From Clavelina lepadiformis (Eukaryota; Chordata; Ascidiacea; Aplousobranchia; Clavelinidae): a DNA stretch of 64,000 bases. This document shows positions 23,517 to 34,302 of this stretch, one piece after another (positions within the stretch are counted from its first letter, which is position 1; every line of letters begins with the position of its first letter). The translations under genes were made by a program, and so were the position numbers. Below the pieces are notes generated by a model that did not search any database, was not told the DNA's origin, and saw only the letters and a list, made by a program, of their open reading frames with translations. The DNA lies in NCBI RefSeq assembly GCF_947623445.1, contig NC_135242.1:2170001-2234000 (forward strand). The letters run 5' to 3'.

Positions 23517-23939
23517 CCTGCAAAACATAATTTAAATGAGACAAATTTTCCAGTCGAAGGATGTGCAAGATCTTGCGTTTGCAGAACCACTGTGTATCTA
23601 TTCAGTATTTCTCTAGTACATATGTAACTAATAGGCCCATATGTATCGTACCACATCCAAAAAAGGTTCATCTACATTTACATACTGGTAATCAGTTTGA
23701 ATTGTTGTTTAATGACTTGAATCGCTCGCATAGTAAATAAAACAGCTCCTTTTTTATATGAAAGGTTTATGTATGCTCTTGATAATACGCTTCTGGTTTA
23801 CTAAGTTGCTGAATTGCAATAGGGTGACCAGCAGATATTTGCTGATAGGTTTATAACTCTAATTTTGTACGGGGATAAGAAAGAAATGTGGTGGCGTAGT
23901 GGTAATGGAGCTCATTTGTTGGAGGTTTGTGGTCTAAAC
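23517..23939. other. Upstream region of the KHDRBS-like gene
   Basis: On the minus strand an acceptor TTATGTTTTGCAG ends at 23518, 26 bases before the ATG at 23492. Beyond it the sequence is AT-rich and without ORFs. The end at 23888-23939 is tRNA-like (separate entry). Confidence 0.45.
23888..23939 (+). repeat. tRNA-like sequence (SINE head?) split by a hAT insertion
   Basis: TGGCGTAGTGG matches the Pol III A-box consensus TRGCNNAGYNGG. Across the insertion, TATGGTTTGAATTTTTGTCC at about 26347 resembles a B box (GGTTCGANTCC) with changes. Spacing, once the transposon and one target copy are removed, suits a tRNA head. It is decayed; a tRNA-derived SINE is more likely than a tRNA gene. Confidence 0.4.
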
Positions 23940-26338
23940 CAGGGTGGTCCAAGACTGCGAACATGAAGGGCCACATTAGGGTCTGAGAAAAACTTCACGG
24001 GCCGCATAGTGAGAAATGATAACGCGTTGCTGAAAGTAGAAACGTTGTTAACTACTGTTCGCAGGCTATGAACATTAACAAATCTTGTCGCTTACAAAAT
24101 ACAGTTGTATGAATGAAATGAAATGAATGAAAGGAAAGGACTGAGTTTGCTGTTCTGATCGACCTAATGTTTTGCTGCACGCCTAACTCACTTTTTAATC
24201 TCTGCTTGCGACTCTGCGTTTTTGCTTTTGCATATGGTGTCGATCTCTGCTTTAAATTCAGTGGTCGACAGACGTAAGCAGGCATCCAGGGTTTCATCAG
24301 CCATTCTGTTCCGTGTGTCGCTTTTTAATCGCTTCATAATGGAGAAAGTGCTTTCACATATGTATGTGCTACCAAACATGGAGCATATCTTCAGTGCGAA
24401 GTCGTTTAATCGTGGAAACTGTTCGTTGCTTAAAAGCCTCCAAAAGGCGTCGTAACGCTCATTCTTACGTGAAAGAAGAAAAGGGTCTGACTGCAATTCA
24501 CATAGTTCTTGCTGAACGTAAGATGGTTGGGATTCTATAACTATTTCCATTGGATTGTTGAAAAGCTCCATTTGTGCTTTCAGCAAATCAAAGTCAGCGA
24601 ATCTGTCGTTAAACTCATCGATGATGTCACCAATTTTGTTAGAAAATGCAGAAAAATCGATACTTTTTCTTTCACCAAGTACTTCACTGCATGCAGGAAA
24701 GTGGGTAGCATCATTCCTTTGCAAAGAAGCCTTAAATAGCACAAGTTTCTTGCGAAAACCTTCAATGTGTCCAACCAATTGAGAAATATTTTGTTTCTTA
24801 CCTTGCAGTTTCATGTTTAGGATATTGAAGTGATTACTAATGTCTGTCAAGAACGCCAACGAACCAATGAACTTGTCATCACTCAACTGAATCTGGTATG
24901 TCTCGGTCGTCCCTTCTATCTCATTCTGGAGAAAATTTAGTATTTCTTTTCGCAAAGAAAAGAAATGTTTCAATGTTTTGCCTGCACTTAACCATCGAAT
25001 TTTTGAGAATAGTGGAACATCTTCATATTCTGCACCCACATCTTTTAAGAACTGGATGAATTTTCTATGTCTCTGGGCTCTGTTTCCCCCTTTGATGATG
25101 TTGACTATATTCGTCACACTAAGCATAACATCACTCATCTGCAAAACTTTGGCACATAGTGCTTCTTGGTGAATGATACAATGCAATGTTGGGCAGTTCA
25201 CTCCATGATCTTTTAGAATGCCAACTAGTCCTCTCTTTCGTCCTGTCATTGCCCTGGCACCATCTGTTACAACACATGCACACTTCTCAAATCCTCCATA
25301 AGCATCAACGACAGACGCAAGGCTGTTATATATGTCGATACCTTTTGTAGTTCCACGAAGTGGAGATATCTTGAGTAGTTCTTCAAATACAGTAAAGTTT
25401 TTATCAATAGTGCGAATGAAAACCAAAAGCTGGGAAACGTCACTGATGTCAGTACTTTCATCCAAGGCTAAAGAGAAGTACTTGCATTGTTGAACAACGT
25501 CTTTCAATTGCACAGTCACGTTTTCGCTCAATTCTGCCACTCTTCTTGCAACGGTTTGATGAGATAAAGAAACGTTTTCAAATTTTTTGGCTATTTTTTT
25601 ATCTCCAAAGGAAAGGGCCATCTTAATCGCACACTCTTTTACAATCTCCCCGTCTCGAAAAGCTTTTCCATGTTTTGCGAGCGTTAAAGCAACTTCGTAT
25701 GAAGCTTTAAGGTCTGCAGTTGAATCGGGTTTGGAAAAACCAATAATCATTTTTTTTTGCTTGGAATAATTGCCCTTTAACTCTTTCAAAATTGCTTCCC
25801 TAGAAGTTCCATGGTATTGGCCATATTTTTTCTCATGCATGGTGCTGTAATGTCGCTTTAAATTAAACTCTTTAGGCACTGAAATAACTTGCAAGCAAAC
25901 CAGACACTGTGGTTTACCATTGCTATTGGCAAAAAAATACCTTTCCTCCCAAGTAGAATTGAACTCTCTGTTTTCCTCTGACACTTTTCTTTTGACACTC
26001 ATGCTTTTAGTAAACTTTTCCCCTTGACTAAATAAACGAGTTGCAGCTAATTTACAACCAAATTCGAGAGTGTACTCTGCGCTAGCAACAAAAGCAAAAT
26101 ATCAACGCACGTTTGTGTCGTCACAAACCGACATTGTTCCCTCATAGTTACCTATTGACCCGATTATGCACGACTTATTTAGGGTTGTGGCGAATGTAAT
26201 GTATTTATAAAGCGTAGGTGTATTTTTAAACCTTGGATTTAGCACTGATAATTCCGGCATCCACAAAGTGTTCGCGGGCCGCACAAAAGCTTCACGCGGG
26301 CCGCATGCGGCCCGCGTGCCAGGGTTTGGACCACCCTG
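23940..26338 (-). mobile_element. hAT transposon with uninterrupted transposase
   Basis: An 8-bp target duplication GTCTAAAC lies at 23932-23939 and 26339-26346. The terminal inverted repeats start CAGGGTGGTCCAA. The total is 2399 bp, with one transposase ORF on the minus strand. Subterminal GGGCCGC-rich motifs occur at both ends. This is the complete layout of an autonomous hAT element of the CAGGGTGG type, and it looks young because neither ORF nor target repeats show damage. Confidence 0.93.
24188..26002 (-). CDS. hAT-family transposase, 604 aa
   Basis: Single ORF starting MSVKRKVSEENREF. A zinc-finger-like CxxC...HxxxxH (C33, C36, H51, H56) lies at the N terminus. The RNase H-like core has D181 in LALDESTDIS and D247 in CVVTDGARAM, with the insertion-domain motif LHCIIHQEALC (273-283) and KIRWLSAG. 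The last acidic residue lies in YICESTFSIMKRLKSDTRNR, the C-terminal dimerisation region. Length and motif order agree with hAT transposases related to ZBED5/FAM200/GTF2IRD2-like proteins. Transposases of this class cut and paste their element through a hairpin intermediate on flanking DNA. A domesticated host gene is unlikely because the terminal repeats and target duplication are intact. Confidence 0.92.
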   Translation of the reverse strand: MSVKRKVSEENREFNSTWEERYFFANSNGKPQCLVCLQVISVPKEFNLKRHYSTMHEKKYGQYHGTSREAILKELKGNYSKQKKMIIGFSKPDSTADLKASYEVALTLAKHGKAFRDGEIVKECAIKMALSFGDKKIAKKFENVSLSHQTVARRVAELSENVTVQLKDVVQQCKYFSLALDESTDISDVSQLLVFIRTIDKNFTVFEELLKISPLRGTTKGIDIYNSLASVVDAYGGFEKCACVVTDGARAMTGRKRGLVGILKDHGVNCPTLHCIIHQEALCAKVLQMSDVMLSVTNIVNIIKGGNRAQRHRKFIQFLKDVGAEYEDVPLFSKIRWLSAGKTLKHFFSLRKEILNFLQNEIEGTTETYQIQLSDDKFIGSLAFLTDISNHFNILNMKLQGKKQNISQLVGHIEGFRKKLVLFKASLQRNDATHFPACSEVLGERKSIDFSAFSNKIGDIIDEFNDRFADFDLLKAQMELFNNPMEIVIESQPSYVQQELCELQSDPFLLSRKNERYDAFWRLLSNEQFPRLNDFALKICSMFGSTYICESTFSIMKRLKSDTRNRMADETLDACLRLSTTEFKAEIDTICKSKNAESQAEIKK

Positions 26339-26346
26339 GTCTAAAC

Positions 26347-28050
26347 TATGGTTTGAATTTTTGTCCAAATTAATTTTAATGTAATTTAACCGTAAAAGTT
26401 TATGTCAGAGGGAATTAGTCTTAAATTGATTAATACTGTAATTAATTCTTTAGTTAGAAGTTAGTAAAAAATCACATTTAATTACTGTGCTAATTTAGAT
26501 TCTTAATACACAGCCACCAACTGCTGTATATTGCCAGGGGAATGTGACCAGAGAGTATATTTCCACCATTTAAAATAAACTAAAGAGCATCGTCATCATA
26601 ATTTTAACTTGATTGGTGTAGGGGCAGGGAAAAGACCTCGCTGTTATTTCGATGCTACTACACAAAAAAAAACTTGTGGGTAAAGCGAATTGTACGAAGA
26701 TACAATCTTCAAAGCACACGTGCAAACGTCAAAGTACTTTGCAGTCTAGGTACGCTGACACGCCCTATGGCCTTGTGGGTCTGATATACAATCGAAACTT
26801 TGTGCAGTACTAACGTTAGAATATAGGCTACCATCTCAATGTACGTTAAACAAAACCCTTCGCATGAACTACAGATTACAAAAGTCAGATTATCTACGTC
26901 GAACTGTGACATACAATCCAAAAAAAATACTTACCCAAAGCAGCTGGCAACGTGACATCCACTCCAACAAATTTGGTTGCAAATGGACGAAATCACCACG
27001 AGGCCCTCATCATCGATCACGTGATCATATTCATCCGCAGACAACTTCAGGGTTAGAAACTTTTCACCAAATTCCTTGTCAATTGTTGTCGTAAGTTGCA
27101 CTACTAAAACTTATTGAATTCATTCATTTATTCAAATCAGTAAATAGAAAATTGCATTATTACATGAATGCACACAATTCGAACATTGAGTTTTTTTTTT
27201 AAGATAATTTTTAAAATTTACATTCATTAAAACTTCAAAGCACAAAAGTAATATAGTGTGACAATCCGACAATCCGTACTTGATAACAAAAACACGCTGC
27301 AAACATTTTGATACATCAACGAACTAAAGTAGTTTGAACAATTTGAATTTAGAAATCCTAATAAATTGTACGATTTTGTTTAAAAAAAAGTTGGTTAACT
27401 AAAGTAGCTTTTCATATGGTATCGTATTTTTTTGCCGCAAATAATGCGGACAAATTGTTTAAAGATAAGATAGAGCAAAGAAAGTAACACTCATTCAGTT
27501 ATTTTATTGTTTTATTTGTAACTCATTATCAGTATTAATAACGAAGGGACACCTTTTTAAATTTTGTACGAATTCTAACAGAGTAGCATCATTACTCATT
27601 ACCCGAATAAGTTCATAAATCTAAATAATCGCAGCAAAAATAAGTTTGATTGTTTTTCTTTACTTAGCTTTCATCTTGTTATTTATCCTGTTTTATTCGG
27701 TAATCATGCCAAACAAAGATTAGAACTTTTTTAATCATGGTTCTGTTGTTCATGTATCGTTTATGATTTATTGTCGTTTACTCTGCCATGTGCGTTAAGT
27801 TCATCGACATCAACTTATGTCAACAAAAATGCTTCAGAAAGCTTAAAACATTTTAATTAAAATGATTACACGTCCATAAATTGCACTTAGCGGAATCATT
27901 ACTTTTTTATATTGTTCAGCCGTATTTCGCTAATTTAGTAGACTATGTTAACGGTAACTATCCCCACTAAATAACACGCTACCGGTACTCGCGTTATGCT
28001 TTTAGCAGAAGTAGCTTGTCAAGGCTGCAAGGCCTGTCTATCGATCGAAC
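26347..28050. other. Intergenic stretch with one possible exon
   Basis: 1.7 kb of AT-rich DNA. One minus-strand candidate exon lies at 27103-26935, with acceptor AAGTTTTAG and donor GGGTAAGT. It encodes LTTTIDKEFGEKFLTLKLSA and continues open to CHVASCFG. I do not recognise the protein and find no in-phase neighbour. Everything else appears non-coding. Confidence 0.3.
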
Positions 28051-28058
28051 ATCTATAT

Positions 28059-28274
28059 CAGGGGTTCTTAAAGTATGGGTCGCGACCCAAACATGGGTCG
28101 CGGAGGGTCAGAAAATGGGTCGCGACATAGTGACATAGGTGGGTCGCGACATAGGTTAATATAATATAATATAGGTCTATAGGACATTAAAATGGGTCGC
28201 GACATAGGTTTGGGTCGTGAGGTGATCATGAAACTCAGATTTGGGTCGCGCTCAAAAAAGTTTAAGAACCGCTG
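28059..28274. mobile_element. 216-bp hAT MITE
   Basis: Terminal repeats CAGGGGTTCTTAAA and TTTAAGAACCGCTG; 8-bp target duplication ATCTATAT at 28051-28058 and 28275-28282. The interior is dominated by repeats of GGGTCGCGAC. There is no ORF. Confidence 0.9.
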
Positions 28275-28380
28275 ATCTATATTCTATAGTGTTATAGTAG
28301 GCCAGGCTTTCGGCCTCTGCTTATAGCATACGAGTGCCTGAATAAAATTCTATAATAGGGAAATATGTCACACTGTAGAC

Positions 28381-28739
28381 CAGAGGTCGGGAACCTATGG
28401 CTCGCGAGCCAGATATGGCTCTTTTGATGACGGCATCTGGCTCGCAGATAAATCTAAGCTGGCATTTCTTAGCACAATTGTTACGAATAAAACTTTTCTG
28501 TTATTTGTAGTTTTGTAATTTCTGTACCATGCAGCACCAGAAATAGCATTAACAGTAATTAGCATGTTATTAAAGAGTAAATTCAGACATTTACCGTTGT
28601 CTAAAATAGTTGGTTTTGCTTAAAAATGCACACGTTAGTTGCATTAAGTGTTGAAAAATATTATATGGCTCTAACGGAAATAAAATTAACAATATGTGGC
28701 TTTCATGGCTCTCTTACCCAAAAAGGTTCCCGACCCCTG
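28381..28739. mobile_element. 359-bp hAT MITE
   Basis: Terminal repeats CAGAGGTCGGGAACC and GGTTCCCGACCCCTG; 8-bp target duplication CTGTAGAC at 28373-28380 and 28740-28747. The interior carries several copies of ATGGCTC. No ORF. Confidence 0.9.
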
Positions 28740-28984
28740 CTGTAGACTGTGTCAGTATTCGCCGAGATCTCAGGAGAGAGGAAGCACAATTTCGGTGTTC
28801 TGAATTCACTGTGCAGTCGTAGCCGTGCACCGTGTATGTTATAGCCCCAATCCTTGTATGGAAAGCTTGTATTATAGCCTAGCACAGGGAGATTTACGCC
28901 AAAAAATATAGTTAATATATAGAGTTATACCACGCCAATATGAAAACTAGTTATTTTCCTTTGCAACTATTAGACCCTATCCGA

Positions 28985-29497
28985 GTTACTGTTTGGGTGG
29001 CAAGATTTTTTCAATCGCCTATTACTTAACAATGGCAATTGTTGGCCTACTTTGATTCTTTTTCAAATTACAAACGGTTTAGGAATCGGATTGTAATGAT
29101 TTTGCTCAGGTGAATAGCATATATATGATATTCTTGATTTGATAAAAAAAAAATATTGAAAATATGTTTCCCAGTTGTTATTTTAAAGCGGTTTGAATCC
29201 TATGCACTGGACTTGTTAATTATGACGTCTAGATACGTCAGTACATAATCAGCGAAGTATGCGACATAAAATGCGTAAAAATTTCATGGTATCTGCGGTA
29301 CATGCGTGTAATATAAGTAATTTTGTTTGTATTTACTGCTTATCTAGTTTTAAACTTTGCTTGTAATGCAAGGAAATATTACATGTGTAACGCACCCCAG
29401 ATACCATGCAAACTTTTACACATTTCATATCACGTGCTAAGCTGACCATGTAACGTAACCTTATGTCAAATCTTGCCACCCAAAACAAGATGGCAGC
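28985..29497. repeat. Inverted-repeat element (GGGTGGCAAGAT type) with inner hairpin
   Basis: The outer inverted repeats are TTTGGGTGGCAAGATTT (about 28992) and its complement near 29470-29490. A second inner pair, about 60-75 bp, pairs 29253-29330 with 29375-29445 (ATGGTATCTG against CAGATACCAT). A related fragment, GTTTTGGGTGGCATGACTTT, lies near 43052. No clear target duplication was found, so family is open. Confidence 0.5.
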
Positions 29498-29774
29498 TGG
29501 AACTTGGAATGAAAATTCGAAATTCTTATTTGAATGAATGGAGCCGATTCTAAGTCGCTGGCTTCACCCTTTTAATAATTTATTATATTGATGTGATGGG
29601 TCTCGTTTACTATTTCAGTCATATATCAGGATCGAGTATTGAGGAATTATTATGTCACAATTTCTTTTCTATTACTTCATAACTCTTGACCTTTCATGTT
29701 GAAATGCAAAAGTATAAGAGACCCGAAGTGTCACATTGCTGGCTTTATACAATAAAAATGTAATTTGTTTTCAG
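29498..29774. other. Upstream region of WDR36
   Basis: About 280 bp with no ORF. It ends in the acceptor TTGTTTTCAG at 29774, 77 bases before the predicted ATG. Confidence 0.4.
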
Positions 29775-29851
29775 CTGGAACTTGTAGGTTAATCAAAACA
29801 ATAGACGCAACTTCCAAACTATCTACCAATTCTTCCTTTTTTACAAAAAAA

Positions 29852-32572
29852 ATGACAACTACTGTTGCTGGCGGTAGCAAGATATTTGATGCTTTTAAAG
29901 CATTAGGTCTGCATTCGTCTCATCTTGGCCATGTAACAAGATATCATCAACGTCATGAAGAGAGTTATGTTATCACTGCTGTTGGTGATGTTTTTCACAC
30001 GTACAACTGTTCAAAATTTGGCCTGTGTCAAGTCAGCAATCGACACGAATCTGACATCGAATGCATTGCAGCCGATGCATTTCTAGTGTACACAGCTTGT
30101 GGCAATGTTGTTTACGCATACCAGCATAACAAACATGTGAAACAAACATATCATGGTCATCGTAAACCTGTTCATTTGTTGCTGCCTTTTGGTAAACATT
30201 TGATTACAGTTGACCAGTCAAGCAATGTGAGGGTGTGGCACATCGAAAGTGGAGAGGAGTTTCTATCAATTGAGTTTAGTTCCCAGACATTTCATATCAC
30301 TGCACTGCTTCATCCAAGCACTTACGTTAATAAAGTTCTGTTCGGTAGCAAACAAGGCAAACTACAGCTGTGGAACATCAGTCGTAACAAACTAGTTTAT
30401 GAATTTAAGGAATCAAAATCTTCCCCTGTGAAGACATTAGAACAAGCCCCAGCAGTCGATGTAGTAGCCATTGGTTATGAAAGCGGCGACATTGTTCTTT
30501 ATAACTTAAGAATGGATGTTTTAATCATGGAGTTGGTGCAACATTATGGAGCTGTTACTGCGATAAGTTTTCGAACTGATGGAGAGACCATAATGGCCAC
30601 TGGCACTCTAAGTGGTCATATTTGCCTTTGGGACTTGGAAGAAAAAAGATTGACAAGCTTGTTAGAAGATGCCCATTCCTCACCAGTAGCGGGGTTAACT
30701 TTTTTGTCCAATCAAGCTCTACTAATATCCAACTCAGTTGATAATTCTTTGAAAATGTGGGCATTTGACAAAAACAATGGCGATGGTAACTTGCTCAGAG
30801 AAAGAGGCGGCCATCGTTCTTCAATAACAAAAGTTCGTTTCTACAAAGACACCTCCATACTCTCCACAGGTAATGATTCCACGTTACGACTTTTCTCGTG
30901 CACACATCCCCGCAAAGATAAAAACCTCGGCCAGGCATCGTTGAACAGAAAGAAAGCACGCAAGCAATCAGTGAAGTTGGATGATGGTAAACTTCCTCCT
31001 ATCGTTGACTTTGCAATTGAATCCGCCAGGGAAGGGCAGTGGGACGGTGTAATTGCCATTCATCACCGCCACCCAATGGCAACTACATGGAACGTCCAAA
31101 ACGGTCGAATGGGATCTCATAAATTTCTTCACGAAAATACAAGCTTTACAAAAAGCGATAACAGATTCAGAATGCAGAAATGCTTCGTGAGTAGCGTAGC
31201 ATCCACAGCATGTGGCAACTTTTGTCTGGTAGGGTACAACACTGGTCATTTGGATCTCTACAACATTCAATCAGGAATCAGTCGAGGTCATTATTTTGAC
31301 CGATCTTTGGGTCAAAAGCTGGCAAAGGCCCACTCGGCTGTTGTAAAGGGAATTGCAATTGATGCATTGAATCAGATGACTATTTCTATTGGTTTGGAGG
31401 GAGTTGTGAAATTTTGGAGATTTAAAGAAAAATCATTGATTGAAACAACACGGATCAATGTTACTCCATCTAGTGTTGAGCTTCATCGTGGAAGTGGAAT
31501 GCTCGCCATCGTCTGTGACGACTTCTCACTTCTTGTCATTGATATTGAAACTCGGAAAATAGTCAGAAGGTTCAGCGGGCATTCAGGGAGAATTAACGAC
31601 ATGACTTGGAGTGCTGATGCTCACTGGATCGTAACGGCAAGCGCAGACTGCACGGTACGGACGTGGGACCTACCGTCTGCCTCGATGGTCGATTGTTTTA
31701 TGTTAGATAGCGCGGTTACGAGTCTATCGCTCTCACCTACCTCAGACCTTCTCGCAACAACTCACGCCGATGATGTTGGAATTTACTTGTGGTCAAATAA
31801 GTCTCTCTACAGCCCCGTCTTCTTGAATGCTCTTCCAAACAGCTACCATCCTGAGGAAGTTGTGGAATTACCAGTTACTCTGCCATCCACTGATGAAGAA
31901 GTGGCAGATGTTGAAGACAAAGATGCAGTGGAACCAGACCAGCCAAACGACATGATGAATCAACTTGAAACTGACCTTATTACCCTTTCAAATATGCCTT
32001 ACTCAAAGTGGGCAAATGTTTTGAAGCTTGATGTCATTCGGCAACGAAATAAACCAAAAGAACCACCCAAGGCACCTGTCAATGCCCCGTTTTTCCTACC
32101 TACCTCATCCTCTTTAAATCCTGATTTCTTAGTTGATAATGAAGCCAAGGATCATTCTTCCAAATTAATTACAACGAAACCACTGCAACAGTTTTCACAG
32201 TTTGCTCTCACCTTGCTAAATGCTGAAGGAAATTATGGAGAAGTTTTGACCACCCTGAAGAAAATGACACTATCAGCAGTCGATACGGAAATTCGCACTT
32301 TGTCACCAGATAATGGGGGTTCAGCCGGTCTATTGGAAACTTTTCTGGATTTCGTTGAACATCACGTTGATTCAAAACGTGATTTTGAACTCATTCAAGC
32401 TTATTTTAGTATGTTTTTAACAGTTCACACGGAGACCTTGGCCAATATGACCAACATTGAACACAAACTTTCAGAACTTTCCAGAAAACTTGATCAAGAC
32501 AGAAGGGAGTTGTCAGAGTTGTTAAACCAAAATATGTGCATTGTTAATTTTATAAAGTCCGCAACTTTGTAG
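29852..32572 (+). CDS. WDR36: WDR36/UTP21, small-subunit processome WD40 protein
   Basis: One uninterrupted coding exon of 906 residues. The open frame extends upstream without an ATG, so I place the start at 29852 (MTTTVAGGSKIFDAFKALGL), which matches the N terminus of human WDR36 (ALFAGFRALGL). WD40 repeats fill residues about 30-640, with blocks nearly identical to human: SFRTDG, AGLTFL, FSGHSGRINDM, LDSAVTSLSLSPT. The C-terminal Utp21 domain holds QRNKPKEPPKAPVNAPFF, RTLSPDNGGS, RDFELIQAY and the ending NQNMCIVNFIKSATL. UTP21 belongs to the UTP-B subcomplex of the nucleolar SSU processome and is needed for early 18S rRNA maturation. The lack of coding introns is unusual beside its intron-rich neighbours. 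Confidence 0.95.
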   Translation: MTTTVAGGSKIFDAFKALGLHSSHLGHVTRYHQRHEESYVITAVGDVFHTYNCSKFGLCQVSNRHESDIECIAADAFLVYTACGNVVYAYQHNKHVKQTYHGHRKPVHLLLPFGKHLITVDQSSNVRVWHIESGEEFLSIEFSSQTFHITALLHPSTYVNKVLFGSKQGKLQLWNISRNKLVYEFKESKSSPVKTLEQAPAVDVVAIGYESGDIVLYNLRMDVLIMELVQHYGAVTAISFRTDGETIMATGTLSGHICLWDLEEKRLTSLLEDAHSSPVAGLTFLSNQALLISNSVDNSLKMWAFDKNNGDGNLLRERGGHRSSITKVRFYKDTSILSTGNDSTLRLFSCTHPRKDKNLGQASLNRKKARKQSVKLDDGKLPPIVDFAIESAREGQWDGVIAIHHRHPMATTWNVQNGRMGSHKFLHENTSFTKSDNRFRMQKCFVSSVASTACGNFCLVGYNTGHLDLYNIQSGISRGHYFDRSLGQKLAKAHSAVVKGIAIDALNQMTISIGLEGVVKFWRFKEKSLIETTRINVTPSSVELHRGSGMLAIVCDDFSLLVIDIETRKIVRRFSGHSGRINDMTWSADAHWIVTASADCTVRTWDLPSASMVDCFMLDSAVTSLSLSPTSDLLATTHADDVGIYLWSNKSLYSPVFLNALPNSYHPEEVVELPVTLPSTDEEVADVEDKDAVEPDQPNDMMNQLETDLITLSNMPYSKWANVLKLDVIRQRNKPKEPPKAPVNAPFFLPTSSSLNPDFLVDNEAKDHSSKLITTKPLQQFSQFALTLLNAEGNYGEVLTTLKKMTLSAVDTEIRTLSPDNGGSAGLLETFLDFVEHHVDSKRDFELIQAYFSMFLTVHTETLANMTNIEHKLSELSRKLDQDRRELSELLNQNMCIVNFIKSATL

Positions 32573-34302
32573 TGACTTTGTCACTGTGTTAAAATTATGA
32601 CTGTTTGTTGTAATTTATTACTGTGTTGGACTTGGATGTGATCGTTTTATGTAAATAATCCTCCAAAACTTTTTCTTGAACTGCTCCAATGACTACTTTG
32701 GTATAGCAGGTCAGGAGTGAAATGTTTAGTTAGAGATAAACCGTATGAAAGTGAAAGCAAATCTACACCAAAATAATCCCACTGCGCAAAGGTTAGTGGC
32801 ATTAAAATCAAGATTTGTCTACAATTCCGTCACTTTCTGAATATGAGAGCTGAAGTTAGTTTCGGGCCAGTGGTATTGAAACAAAAATTTGAAATGCAAA
32901 CTAGTGTTTGATACCCAGTGTGTTACCGTGTCAATGTCCTTGGGTAAGGTAATAGCGACGCTTGTTCAGTGGTTCTGATGATCAAGTCCATATTCGGGCG
33001 ATAAGCTACAGCATAAAATAGAAATTGTAGGCCTATTTACCAATCAGAATTTTCACACAGGCAAGCTCGGTGACCGAGGCTCAAGCGATGAGAATTCGGC
33101 AATTCGTGCGAAGACTCAGTCTGAGGATAAAAATTAGATATCAAGTTATCAACCCACGGAATTTCATAACTCAATTTACCGCCTCGTGGCTTGATGCAAA
33201 CGCTACGTATGAAAACACAAACCGACCGACAATCATTGATCATATGTTTAGGCCATATTGCATTCTGTGACGCAGTCAATGTGTTTTCAACCACACGTTT
33301 CGGCTGTTGACAGTAGAGTTTATTTGATGGAAGACGAGAATTGGTGTCCATTGTAAGCGCTAAGAGACGCAATTTTTCTTTGAAGCGTCATGCTATCGTG
33401 TACATCAAGTTTTCCCAATAAGCACTAGATCACGGGTTATTTCTTATATGTAGTGGGTGTAGTCGACTTTATAGTTAAATTAGTAATCACAACGTCGGGT
33501 TAAGAATCGCAGAACATGGTTCAATGTGAGTCCATCAGCATTAAGCTGAACCGATCGTTTTGAACTTCAAAAAGTTTCAGCGTAAAGTATATCTTCCCAA
33601 GTTTGATTTATTTCCAGAACTGCAGCAAGCCCAATTTAAGGTTACTAGGTCAAGCTATGGCTTAATGGCAACAGCAAAAGGAGTAGCCGTACTTCTATAA
33701 CTTTTAGCAAAATATTCTGACTTTCGAAATCATTTAATAAAAAAGTGGTGGGACCAGCCGGGTTCTATTGGAAATATGTGAAATTTACTTCCATGCCCAC
33801 CTAATAAATTTTTAATCTTGGTATAAAACCATTATCAGTTGTGTAGGATAATATTTAGAAGTGCAAAAGTTAAAAATATTTACCACACAACAAGTTATAC
33901 TCAATGGTCCAATACCATTGGTTATGGGTTACCTTAGCCCTGACCAATCTCAGGCAATGTGGTTGGTGGTGTTTTTAGCTGATAAATTACCCTAGTAGCA
34001 GCGGGGTCTACCTACCAGTTGTTGACAAGTTTTAACGGTATCGCATAATGCATATACCGGCAAATGCATGAAAACAAGCTCACTCATTGAGGCTAGGGAT
34101 AGGAAAAGTGAGGTGTGCAAGGACTTTCCTTAATCCGGCGATTGAAATTCCACAACCGTCTAAATTAAACCATGTCAGCAGTCATATATTTTTTCAATGG
34201 AACCGTTTAATTATGAAGCCCTGGCAGCAATTAATCAAATATATACAGTTATATCACAGTAAGCAAAGTGCGGTAAGATGCGCATTTTATAAAAACTCAA
34301 TC
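32573..34302. other. Intergenic stretch between convergent WDR36 and LMBRD1
   Basis: 1.7 kb containing both 3' UTRs. Small ORFs on both strands at 33037-33372 overlap one another and resemble nothing known. No repeat with clear ends was seen. Confidence 0.45.

Noticed and set aside
29765-29851. Upstream extension of the WDR36 frame
   Set aside because: It begins at TTG with no ATG and spans a splice acceptor, so it is probably 5' UTR.
30555-31270. Minus-strand ORFs inside WDR36
   Set aside because: Shadows of a strongly conserved plus-strand coding region.
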